Of a stretch of DNA of 24,474 bases, positions 6,596 through 13,452 are shown in pieces. A program made the position numbers and the translations under genes. Numbering within the stretch: the stretch's first letter is position 1; every line of letters begins with the position of its first letter. This DNA comes from a virus: IMG/VR virus record IMGVR_UViG_3300043395_000336, positions 1 to 24,474 of that record; one strand, 5' to 3'. The notes below the pieces were generated by a model. It was not told the origin of the DNA, did not search any database, and was given only the letters and a program-made list of their open reading frames with translations.

Positions 6596-8092
6596 ATGGC
6601 GGCAATAACTCTAAGGTCGGTCAAAGGCTCTCCGCTGACGAACGCGGAGCTTGACGCCAACTTCTCCAATCTCAATACGGAGCTGACTCAGAAGCTGAGT
6701 GAGGTCACGAGTGGCGTTATCACGAACGCCCTCGGATACACACCAGCGAACAAGGCTGGCGACACTTTCACCGGGCAGGTGAAGGTGGATAGCTCCGGCG
6801 CAAACTCGTCGTTCTTCGTCAACAGCGCCACGTCCAGCGGAAACATCACCCACCTAATCGCCAACACAACGCCGTTTAGTGGGAGCAATGGCGCTCTGAC
6901 TGGCACGCTGTTTGGAGTGCTGTCTCAGCCGACCATTAGCAACAGTGGATCTGGCGGGTCAAACTCCAACATTGCCTGGGGCGGCTACTTTGTTCCGCAG
7001 ATCGCCTCATCTGGCGCATCTGCCCCGGTCGTTCTGTATGGGGTGCAGGCGTTTGGTGAAAGGTCGAATGCAGGGGACACCTCAACAGCGAGCGCCAACA
7101 GTCTGTATGGTGGGTTCTTTACGGCCCGCCACACCGCCGCCATTAGCAATGGTGCATCCAGCCAAACCATCGCAGCGGTCAATGCTTCTGCAATTGTTCA
7201 GGGCGGGTCTGCCACGAACGTCTACGGAGTCTGGACAACCGGCAACATCGGGTCTTCTTCAGCCGTTACCAACAACGTTGTTGTAGCGAACTACTACCAG
7301 TTCTACGCCAATCCGGTCACGGTAGGGTCGAGTTCTGCTGGTGGAAGCGTAGGAACGATTGCCAACTTCTATGGCTTGTATCTGTCTGCGCCAAACGTCC
7401 AAAGCGGCGGCAGCATTTTGGGTCGTTACGGCATCTTCCAGGCTGACAGCGCGAGTCAGAACTTGCTATTTGGGTCACTTGAGGTCAACGGAGCGGTCAC
7501 TGTAGGCGGCACTCTGGGCGCAAGCCCTTTTAGGATCCCAGTTGGTAGCTCTGCAAACAGACCGACCAACCCAGTTGTCGGCCTGTTGCGCTACAACACA
7601 ACTACCGGCTCATACGAGGGTTATTACCCGAACGGCTGGGGCAATATCGGAGGCGGCGGGAGTGGTTCTAGTGGCGGAGCTAGTTCTGGCTACACGAGAG
7701 TCTTTGTTTACAACGGAACCACAACCAATAGCACGGAGACCGAGCTGTTTGTGGATGGCGCGTCCAATTCTCGCCTGACGGTTGGTGCCACGACTCGAAT
7801 AGTGGCGTATGTGGCTGAGTTTGTTGGCTACCGCAGCGACACGAACATCAGCTCCTCGACACCAAGAGACAGTGTCTACATAGTTGTTCGTGGCTCAGCG
7901 GAACTGATAGGCGGGGTGTTCTCTGACAAGGGCAATCTGTTCGAGCAGATTGTCGTGCGAGATGACGTTCTTGTCTCCGTTGACATCAGGTCTGTCTTTG
8001 AGTCGTTAAGTTCGTCGCTTCGAGTCTACGTGACTGGCCCCGCCTCGAAGACATACAGTTGGCGCGTCATTCTTTCTCTCAATGAGGTCTAG
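6596..8092 (+). CDS. Tail fibre or spike with classic N-terminal anchor
   Basis: This 498-residue fibre begins with ITLRSVKGSPLTNAELDANF (residues 4-23), an attachment motif found at the N-terminus of many tail fibres. An LGYTP-type motif (46-50) and TFTGQVKVDSSG (57-68) follow, also typical of fibre shafts. A long Gly/Ser/Asn-rich beta region (about 70-310) probably forms the trimeric body. At about 315-350 the segment SSANRPTNPVVGLLRYNT leads into YEGYYPNGWGNIGGG, a widespread fibre-tip module, followed by a Gly/Ser hinge. The final 140 residues form a separate beta-rich domain (VFVYNGTTT to YSWRVILSLNEV) that could be the receptor-binding head. No enzyme motif is visible. The stop at 8090-8092 lies two bases before the GTG start of the next gene. 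Confidence 0.82.
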   Translation: MAAITLRSVKGSPLTNAELDANFSNLNTELTQKLSEVTSGVITNALGYTPANKAGDTFTGQVKVDSSGANSSFFVNSATSSGNITHLIANTTPFSGSNGALTGTLFGVLSQPTISNSGSGGSNSNIAWGGYFVPQIASSGASAPVVLYGVQAFGERSNAGDTSTASANSLYGGFFTARHTAAISNGASSQTIAAVNASAIVQGGSATNVYGVWTTGNIGSSSAVTNNVVVANYYQFYANPVTVGSSSAGGSVGTIANFYGLYLSAPNVQSGGSILGRYGIFQADSASQNLLFGSLEVNGAVTVGGTLGASPFRIPVGSSANRPTNPVVGLLRYNTTTGSYEGYYPNGWGNIGGGGSGSSGGASSGYTRVFVYNGTTTNSTETELFVDGASNSRLTVGATTRIVAYVAEFVGYRSDTNISSSTPRDSVYIVVRGSAELIGGVFSDKGNLFEQIVVRDDVLVSVDIRSVFESLSSSLRVYVTGPASKTYSWRVILSLNEV

Positions 8093-8094
8093 TC

Positions 8095-8580
8095 GTGCCG
8101 AGAACAAGATCAATCATCATTGATGCGCCATTCGGTCGAGCGTTTGCCAACACGCAATCCTCTATCGGCGCTAGCGCAACACAGTTGATAGCTGGTGCCG
8201 CGCCAAAAACGGTAACCGTTGGCGCGTTCAATAGCTCCAGGACTCTCGTGCAAGTCGCGTCAAACATTGGCAGTGGAGGCCGAATCGGCGGCGGTGTCGG
8301 TGGTCTCATGACCAGCATCACGGCCAGACTTTCAGTAGCGCCAGCACTTTCGCGGATTGTGCTGCGAGTGAAGGTGGGCAGCGACCCGACAGCCTCAGGT
8401 TTGCACACCGTGATTGCAACAATGATCATCCCGGTTGGCTCAACCTCGGTAACCACCTCTGTGGCTCATCAATTTACGGCATTCGACAGCATGTATGTTG
8501 ATGTGATTGAGGCGGCTGGAACCTCTGCCAACAGGGCGGCTGGACTCAACGTCATTGGAACCTGGTATCAAGCGCCGTAA
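8095..8580 (+). CDS. Fibre-module protein of unknown function
   Basis: This 161-residue protein starts at GTG 8095. GAGG at 8084-8087 gives a 7-base spacer. It is rich in Ala, Ser, Val and Gly with alternating hydrophobic residues (ITARLSVAPALSRIVLRVKV, LHTVIATMIIPVGSTSVTTS) and ends with AAGLNVIGTWYQAP. This indicates a beta-sandwich virion protein, perhaps a fibre tip or accessory to the fibre encoded just upstream. It has no cysteine and no recognisable catalytic motif. I do not recognise the family. The next gene starts three bases after its stop. Confidence 0.65.
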   Translation: MPRTRSIIIDAPFGRAFANTQSSIGASATQLIAGAAPKTVTVGAFNSSRTLVQVASNIGSGGRIGGGVGGLMTSITARLSVAPALSRIVLRVKVGSDPTASGLHTVIATMIIPVGSTSVTTSVAHQFTAFDSMYVDVIEAAGTSANRAAGLNVIGTWYQAP

Positions 8581-8583
8581 ATC

Positions 8584-8781
8584 ATGAACGCACAAGACGC
8601 AATCAATCATTTTGGAAGCCCAGACTGCCTGTATCGATTCGATGGCGGCAGAGACGAGCTGGAGCAATACATGGCCTCTCTCGAAGTCTCCTACTCGTAT
8701 CTGCTTGGCGAAGGATGCTTCGTTCGCACGGAGCGTCCAGTCTCCGACCCTCGCCTTCTGCCTATTGAGGAGAGTGTCTGA
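8584..8781 (+). CDS. Small acidic protein in the fibre module
   Basis: This 65-residue acidic protein (NHFGSPDCLYRFDGGRDEL ... LGEGCFVRTERP) has two cysteines, unlike its neighbours. It starts three bases after the previous stop with no clear ribosome site, and its TGA (8779-8781) overlaps the next ATG by one base, so it is probably translated by coupling. Its place between two beta-rich tail genes suggests a small chaperone or accessory, but no family is recognised and function is unknown. Confidence 0.55.
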   Translation: MNAQDAINHFGSPDCLYRFDGGRDELEQYMASLEVSYSYLLGEGCFVRTERPVSDPRLLPIEESV

Positions 8782-9824
8782 TGTTTGCCAAACTTGTTAC
8801 CGCTACTGGACTCAACGCCTGCGCTGCCTTCCGCGACATTGCGCGGCTACTGACGTCGCAATCGCCTTCACTGAGTCTGTTGAGCGGATTCAGTCAATCG
8901 ACCTCCGTCATTTACGACGCCGCCCCGGCCGGTTGGACGTATGTCGGTGGTTCGTATGCCGCTGATCAACCAACCATCTACAACGGCTCATTAGCTGGCT
9001 TTACTACGACCGCCGACGTCGTGTGGCGCTTGTGCTTAAGCGCGCCATGTCTTGCGACGACCAAGCTGAAGTACGCAGTGCTCACTCAAGAGATTGGCCT
9101 CGTTCAGGCGTCCAGTGGCACGACAGCCGTATATGGCTGCTTGACCGGCGCGACGAACGCGACCTCGACAGGCGTGGTGACAAACGAGGGGCCAAGGTAC
9201 TTTCACTCTTCAACAGATGGCCCGACGGAGGGGGAGTCTGCCGCCCTTGCGTTCACCGCCAACTCCACGACCTACGTGATTGCCGATCAACGGCATATCA
9301 CCATCATCCAAGAGGGTCGCGGGTTTGCGGCGCTATGGGAGCATCAGGCGTCTCCACTTCACCTGTACTCAGACACTGTTCCGATGGTTCAGTATTCGCA
9401 CGCTCGCTCAGACATATTTACAAGAGCGCCGATCATTGTTCCCACAAACAGCGCCGCCATCATATCCAACACCATCCTCGCGGCGACATTCAACTCGTAC
9501 CGCACAAGCGACGCCAACATTGCGGGAACATACGACTTTACCGAGGGCATGACTCGGAATCTCGGCAACTTCATTCAGAATGCGTCAACGCTGCGATCAA
9601 CAACGATTGATCAGTCTGGATTCCCCGTCTACCAAGTGTCGCCCGTGTGGTTCCAGACCGGAGCACGAGGGCATCCCGTCGTGTTTGTGACCGGCGTTGT
9701 GCCTGTCTATTTCACCGCACCCGGCATTGGAACCACTCTAGACGTCGTATCGATCAGTGGTCAGCAGTATCGCTGGTTCAACTGTGGCACTGGCTTTGGA
9801 ATGGCCTTTCTGACTGGAACCTGA
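8781..9824 (+). CDS. Probable tail or fibre structural protein
   Basis: This 347-residue protein starts with a short helix (NACAAFRDIARLLTSQ). A long, mostly beta part rich in Thr, Ser and Ala follows, and it ends DVVSISGQQYRWFNCGTGFG then MAFLTGT. The C-terminal aromatic/Gly motif looks like a distinct folded cap. GAGGAGAG at 8767-8774 is a good ribosome site for ATG 8781, which overlaps the previous stop. Position among fibre genes and the beta-rich composition suggest a virion surface component. I see no hydrolase motif and no named family. Confidence 0.65.
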   Translation: MFAKLVTATGLNACAAFRDIARLLTSQSPSLSLLSGFSQSTSVIYDAAPAGWTYVGGSYAADQPTIYNGSLAGFTTTADVVWRLCLSAPCLATTKLKYAVLTQEIGLVQASSGTTAVYGCLTGATNATSTGVVTNEGPRYFHSSTDGPTEGESAALAFTANSTTYVIADQRHITIIQEGRGFAALWEHQASPLHLYSDTVPMVQYSHARSDIFTRAPIIVPTNSAAIISNTILAATFNSYRTSDANIAGTYDFTEGMTRNLGNFIQNASTLRSTTIDQSGFPVYQVSPVWFQTGARGHPVVFVTGVVPVYFTAPGIGTTLDVVSISGQQYRWFNCGTGFGMAFLTGT

Positions 9825-9826
9825 TC

Positions 9827-10786
9827 ATGCCATCTCACAACGAACTGGTCTCCGCAGTCGCGGCTACAAGCCCGCTTCTGTACTACCCGATGTCTACTGC
9901 GGGTCAGGGCGCTGTTTCCAGTATCAGCTTTGCGAGCCAGGGGTCTGTGACCGGGGTGTCCGCAACCATGAACTCGACAGTGGTTTCAGGATCAATGTCG
10001 GCAAGCGGTACGTTGATTCCGGGTGATGCTCAACAGTACCTGACGATCGGTAGTGCGAGTTCGGTCAGGCTTGTGACAGGCATCATTGGGACAGTGCTCG
10101 GAGTTCCGCTATCAAATCTCACGATGCAGATCATTGTGAGACCAGCCGACGGAAGCGGGACGCCAGACTCTTTTTGGGGCTGGCCCATCCTGCATCTTGG
10201 CAAGAGTGGTACAGGCTCAGCCGACAACTACCAATTTACATACGGTATGTTGTCTGACTTCTCCCAGAAGTTCGTGTGGGAGTACACGACTTCAGCGACA
10301 GACCAGATTGTTTCTGGCGGCTACTTTGGCTCGAACTTCGCAATGCCAAGCCCCATCGCAAAGACACTTCATTTCATCATCACAAGAGACGCCACGACTA
10401 AGCAGATCACAATCTACTTCAACGGTGCGCTCGACGAGCAGATCTCCTACGCAAACGACGCAACCCACGGCAGTAATGCAAAGTTTTCCGTCATCGGTGT
10501 TGACGCCGGATCAGTCAATAGCTTGGCTGGCACGTACGGACACGCAGCTCTCTGGGGCAGAGTGCTTAGCATGTCCGAGATCGCCTCATTGTTTACGGCA
10601 TCTGGAATCTACTTCACCGCTCCATCAGCAGACAGGCTGTCTCTGTTGCCAGTGGACGCACAGATTCCGCTTGCGCAACTTAGCGATCTCCTGTCCCCTA
10701 TCGCTAACAAGTCTATTGAGATTTACGTTGACGGAACGATCGATACCGGCTCGCTTGATCCGGCGAACGAGTACTACTGGTCATAG
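9827..10786 (+). CDS. LamG/concanavalin A-like lectin-domain tail protein
   Basis: This 319-residue protein starts at ATG 9827 (MPSHNELVSAVAATSPLLYY), two bases after the previous stop. An upstream in-frame extension to 9647 would overlap the preceding gene by about 180 bases with Arg/Trp/Cys-rich nonsense and is rejected. Residues 15-257 show the LamG/concanavalin A-like pattern: an opening PLLYYPMS, a strand pair HFIITRDATTKQITIYFNG (182-200) and the signature GTYGHAALWGRVLSMSEIASLF (two adjoining parts, 235-256). Such domains bind sugars or surface polymers, so this is a good candidate for binding host polysaccharide. A C-terminal extension (258-319) ends TIDTGSLDPANEYYWS and may attach to the virion. 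It closes the fibre module. Confidence 0.75.
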   Translation: MPSHNELVSAVAATSPLLYYPMSTAGQGAVSSISFASQGSVTGVSATMNSTVVSGSMSASGTLIPGDAQQYLTIGSASSVRLVTGIIGTVLGVPLSNLTMQIIVRPADGSGTPDSFWGWPILHLGKSGTGSADNYQFTYGMLSDFSQKFVWEYTTSATDQIVSGGYFGSNFAMPSPIAKTLHFIITRDATTKQITIYFNGALDEQISYANDATHGSNAKFSVIGVDAGSVNSLAGTYGHAALWGRVLSMSEIASLFTASGIYFTAPSADRLSLLPVDAQIPLAQLSDLLSPIANKSIEIYVDGTIDTGSLDPANEYYWS

Positions 10787-10794
10787 GTGTTGAA

Positions 10795-11160
10795 ATGATT
10801 GGCGAATTGATTGCTCTACTCTTCCTGTCAAGAGACGTTGCTCATCGGGAACACCTGAAGGTGACCGGGCCGGGTAGCTACGCCGCGCATATCGCCCTCG
10901 GCAGCTTCTACGACGAGGTGGTTGATCTGGCGGACTCCCTGGCCGAGGCCTACCAGGGGCGCAACGGCATCATCGAAGACATCCCGTATCTGGACGCTGA
11001 CAAGGGGGAAGTCATCCCCGTCCTGGAGCAGCACCTCAAGTGGGTCGAAGACAATCGATTCGAAGCCGTCCCCAAAGAGGACACGGCCCTTCAGAACATC
11101 ATCGATGAGATCGTGGGTCTGTACCTGTCCACGCTCTACAAGCTGAAGAACCTGAAGTGA
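10795..11160 (+). CDS. Dps/ferritin-like four-helix protein (DUF5856 type)
   Basis: This 121-residue all-helical protein begins MIGELIALLFLSRDVAHREHL and matches the phage family I know as DUF5856. The residues H20, H32, D47 and E51 are spaced 12, 15 and 4. This is exactly the spacing of the Dps ferroxidase ligands (H31, H43, D58, E62 in Listeria innocua Dps; H51, H63, D78, E82 in E. coli). A glycine at H+5 (G25) and the LAE at 49-51 also match the Dps pattern. Predicted helices are 1-22, 29-54, 72-91 and 96-119, making a shortened four-helix bundle (Dps is usually 150-170 residues). A role in iron oxidation or peroxide removal is inferred; a purely structural use of the fold is the alternative. 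AGGTG (10785-10789) precedes the ATG. It sits between the fibre and lysis modules. Confidence 0.8.
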   Translation: MIGELIALLFLSRDVAHREHLKVTGPGSYAAHIALGSFYDEVVDLADSLAEAYQGRNGIIEDIPYLDADKGEVIPVLEQHLKWVEDNRFEAVPKEDTALQNIIDEIVGLYLSTLYKLKNLK

Positions 11161-11167
11161 GGGTGCA

Positions 11168-11455
11168 ATGGAAGGCAATGAGTTGACACCAATCCACACC
11201 GATTTCCGCCGACTGGAGGAGAAAGTGGACAAGCTCACTGATGCAGTGATGCGCCTTGTTCTGCTTGAGGAGCGCCAGTCGAACATGAATGAGCGGATCG
11301 GCGTGGCTGAGCAGCGTATCGCCAGCACGGAGACAGCCATCACCAAGGTGGACACCAAGGTCGAGCGGTGGATCAACCGTGGCATTGGTGCCTGGGCTGT
11401 GGCGGCTGTGCTGTTCACCCTGGTTCAGTTCGGCTCCAGCATCCTCAAGCAGTAG
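11168..11455 (+). CDS. XhlA-like coiled-coil membrane protein, possible lysis accessory
   Basis: This 95-residue protein has an N-terminal coiled coil (residues 12-66: FRRLEEKVDKLTDAVMRL, then LEERQSNMNERIGVAEQRI and TKVDTKVERW) and one C-terminal membrane span (about 72-90, GIGAWAVAAVLFTLVQFG). This is the plan of haemolysin XhlA family proteins, which act beside holins in several phages. The coiled coil is probably cytoplasmic. TGAGGG at 11158-11163 precedes ATG 11168. The stop TAG (11453-11455) overlaps the GTG of the next gene. It could be a holin regulator, an antiholin, or a membrane anchor unrelated to lysis. Confidence 0.7.
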   Translation: MEGNELTPIHTDFRRLEEKVDKLTDAVMRLVLLEERQSNMNERIGVAEQRIASTETAITKVDTKVERWINRGIGAWAVAAVLFTLVQFGSSILKQ

Positions 11456-11940
11456 TGGATCCGATCACCGCCTTCACCGTCGCGAGCACTGCGTTCGCCA
11501 CCGTCAAGAAGATGGTGGCTGCTGGCCGTGAGGTGCAGGACGTCGCTGGTCAGATCGGCAAATGGTTCGGAGCCGTCACCGAGTTCAACCGCTCGGTCAA
11601 CGTCCAGGCCAACAAGAAGCCGTCGATCTTCAAGCGAGTCCTGGACCAGGGGAGCATCGAGCAGCAGGCGCTCGAGATGACGATGCGTCGTCAGGCGATC
11701 CGCAAGCAGGAGTACGAACTCAAGATCCTCATCATCGCCAAGTACGGCGAGAACGTCTACAACGAGATGATGATGGATCGCATTCGGCTTCGGAAGGAGC
11801 AGGAGAAACGCGAGCGAGAACACGCCAAGCGCAGGGAAGACTTCCGGCTGAACGTGCTCTACGGCTCCGCCATTGCGGTGATGTCCGCCGCTGTGATCTG
11901 GCTCACGGTGTTCCTGTTCGACTATGCACAGAAGAAATGA
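11455..11940 (+). CDS. Conserved phage membrane protein, N-terminal MDPITAFTVAS, function unknown
   Basis: Translation from GTG 11455 gives 161 residues starting MDPITAFTVASTAFATVKKM, a beginning common to a conserved family of phage late proteins. This start overlaps the preceding stop by one base. A longer in-frame opening from 11368 would add Cys/Trp-rich residues lying over the previous gene and is rejected. The N-terminal 45 residues are amphipathic helix, residues 64-134 are a strongly charged helical region (RLRKEQEKREREHAKRRED), and 135-156 form one membrane span (SAIAVMSAAVIWLTVFLF). This is consistent with a membrane-anchored coiled coil. It lies in the lysis region, but a direct lysis role is not shown. 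Confidence 0.72.
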   Translation: MDPITAFTVASTAFATVKKMVAAGREVQDVAGQIGKWFGAVTEFNRSVNVQANKKPSIFKRVLDQGSIEQQALEMTMRRQAIRKQEYELKILIIAKYGENVYNEMMMDRIRLRKEQEKREREHAKRREDFRLNVLYGSAIAVMSAAVIWLTVFLFDYAQKK

Positions 11941-12413
11941 TGTTCAAAGCACCACCCCCTACCGCGAGTCGGTCTGAGCGCGAGGCATACGTCAAGGGTC
12001 TTGCCGCATTCTCCATCTCGATCTTCGCTCTACTCCTGGCTATCAACGGAATGTTCGGCAGCAGCAACTCTGGTCGCGTTCTGAACAAGACGATCGAGGC
12101 CAACAACCTGTGGACTTGGTATGGAACAAAGAATGTTAGAGCGACGATTCATGACACGGTTGGTTCGAAGGAGGAGGTGGTCCGCCTCAAGACTGACATG
12201 GAAGAAATTCAGTCCAAAGCTCGTCAGTCCGAAGCGGATCGTGATGCGGCGAAGAACAAGTCGCCTTGGTATTCCTACGCTGGCATGGCCCTCCAGCTAT
12301 CTATTGTTCTTTCGTCGGCTGCGATCCTCGCCGTCTCGATGATCCTGTTCTATTCGTCTTTGTTGGTGGGCGGCTTTGGTGCCGTCCTGTTCTTTGTTGC
12401 ACTTGGAGCATGA
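11940..12413 (+). CDS. DUF4337-like inner membrane protein
   Basis: Two tandem ATGs (11937 and 11940) are possible starts, both overlapping the previous stop; 157 or 158 residues result. The protein has an N-terminal membrane span (AFSISIFALLLAINGMF, about 23-40), then ANNLWTWYGTKNVR, a charged helical middle, and two closely spaced C-terminal spans (about 121-141 and 142-157). The motif N-x-W-x-WY-x-x-K after the first span and the final hydrophobic pair are typical of DUF4337 membrane proteins, whose function is unknown. It lies immediately upstream of the holin-like gene, so a role in lysis timing or superinfection exclusion is possible but only inferred. Confidence 0.7.
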   Translation: MFKAPPPTASRSEREAYVKGLAAFSISIFALLLAINGMFGSSNSGRVLNKTIEANNLWTWYGTKNVRATIHDTVGSKEEVVRLKTDMEEIQSKARQSEADRDAAKNKSPWYSYAGMALQLSIVLSSAAILAVSMILFYSSLLVGGFGAVLFFVALGA

Positions 12414-12414
12414 C

Positions 12415-12744
12415 ATGCAGAAGTTCCTTTCCGTCATCGGTAGCCGCTGGTTCCAGTTCGCCCTGATCCCCCTGGTCGTCCTGGTCTGGTTCGTTGTGAC
12501 CGACCCCAGTGGTGGTGCCGATACGGCGCTGCGTGTCCAGTTGTGGGCGCAAGCCCTCCTGGTCACCGGCCTGGCCTACCTGATCGCCAAGGCCATGCTT
12601 GGTCGTGCTTCCAGCGAAGCCCTGTACGACAGGGCTCTCAACGAAGGTAGCTTCGGCGCAGGCGTTGCGTACATGGGCATCTGCCTCCTGCGCGCCCTGG
12701 TGCTGATCGGCCTGCTGCTGTTCTTCGCCCAGGTTCAGAGGTGA
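12415..12744 (+). CDS. Holin-like small membrane protein
   Basis: This 109-residue protein starts at ATG 12415. GGAG at 12405-12408 gives a 6-base spacer. An in-frame extension back to 12376 is rejected because it covers the end of the preceding gene. Three membrane spans are predicted at about 14-30 (FALIPLVVLVWFVV), 44-62 (WAQALLVTGLAYLIAKAML) and 82-105 (GICLLRALVLIGLLLFFA), with a short basic C-terminus QR. The size, the three-span topology and the position three bases before the endolysin fit a class I holin. I do not see a specific holin family signature, so the call rests on topology and position. Confidence 0.65.
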   Translation: MQKFLSVIGSRWFQFALIPLVVLVWFVVTDPSGGADTALRVQLWAQALLVTGLAYLIAKAMLGRASSEALYDRALNEGSFGAGVAYMGICLLRALVLIGLLLFFAQVQR

Positions 12745-12747
12745 TCC

Positions 12748-13452
12748 GTGTTGCGCTGGTTGCTGACCTCTCTGCTCGCCTTCGGGCTTGGTTGCGCCAG
12801 TTCGCAGCCGGTGGAGACGTTCATCCCCGAAAGGGCAAAGGAACACCTCCCGACGCTCAGCGCCCAGGTCAAGGACGTCTGGCCTACGATGCCCACGCCG
12901 AACTACTTCGCGGCCCTGATCGAGCACGAAAGCTGTATCAGTCTCAAGCACTCCCGGTGCTGGGCACCAACTTCTCGGCTGAAGTCTGACCGGGAGGAGG
13001 GTGCTGGATTGGGTCAGTTGACTCGCGCATTCAACCAGGACGGCAGCGTCCGGTTCGACGCCTTGGCCGACAGCCGCCGCCTGGATCCCCGTGGGCTCAA
13101 CGAGCTGCGCTGGGAGACGGTTTACCAGCGTCCTGACCTCCAGATGCGGGTGATCGTCCTGATGACCAGGGATGCCTACAACCGGCTGGTCAAGCTGGTG
13201 CCGGATCACTTGCCCAGGCTGGCTATGGCTGATGCCGCCTACAACGGCGGGATCGGTGGCCTGCTCAACGAGCGCCGTGCCTGCGGTCTGAAGTCCGGAT
13301 GCAACCCGAACGTCTGGTTTGGCAACGTCGAGCACACCTGCCTGAAGTCCACCAAGCCGCTGTACGGCAACCGCAGTGCCTGCGACATCAATAGACACCA
13401 TGTACACGATGTCCTGCTGACCAGGATGCCGAAGTACCAGGGGAAGGTCTGA
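12748..13452 (+). CDS. Exported lytic transglycosylase endolysin
   Basis: This 234-residue protein starts at GTG 12748 after AGAGGTG. It cleaves peptidoglycan glycan strands by inference from its SLT-type motifs: IEHESC (58-63, catalytic Glu most likely E61), GLGQLT (87-92) and AYNGG (164-168). The rest of the domain, with ACGLKSGCNPNVWFGNVEHT and DINRHHVHDVLL, fits phage lysins of this transglycosylase group. The N-terminus MLRWLLTSLLAFGLGCASS is a basic-hydrophobic signal ending in Cys16, suggesting export and possibly lipidation; the lipobox is imperfect (GLGC). Besides C16 there are six cysteines (63, 71, 179, 185, 198, 212), enough for three disulfides in the periplasm. The stop overlaps the Rz start by one base. 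Confidence 0.85.
   Translation: MLRWLLTSLLAFGLGCASSQPVETFIPERAKEHLPTLSAQVKDVWPTMPTPNYFAALIEHESCISLKHSRCWAPTSRLKSDREEGAGLGQLTRAFNQDGSVRFDALADSRRLDPRGLNELRWETVYQRPDLQMRVIVLMTRDAYNRLVKLVPDHLPRLAMADAAYNGGIGGLLNERRACGLKSGCNPNVWFGNVEHTCLKSTKPLYGNRSACDINRHHVHDVLLTRMPKYQGKV

Noticed and set aside
8781-9824. Possible variable region of a diversity-generating retroelement at the C-terminal aromatic/Gly motif
   Set aside because: No reverse transcriptase, template repeat or matching second copy is seen in the window.
9647-9826. Upstream extension of the LamG-like gene
   Set aside because: The extra 60 residues are Arg/Trp/Cys/His-rich and lie over the end of the preceding gene; ATG 9827 right after that stop fits local gene packing.
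11562-11936. Upstream extension of the DUF4337-like gene
   Set aside because: It would overlap the 11455 gene by more than 370 bases and reads as low-complexity Arg/Gln/Asp-rich sequence; the overlap start at 11937/11940 is far more likely.
12301-13407. 368-codon minus-strand open frame over the holin-like and lysin genes
   Set aside because: It covers two genes with clear motifs and topology, and its translation is Gln/Gly/Val-rich without a recognisable domain.
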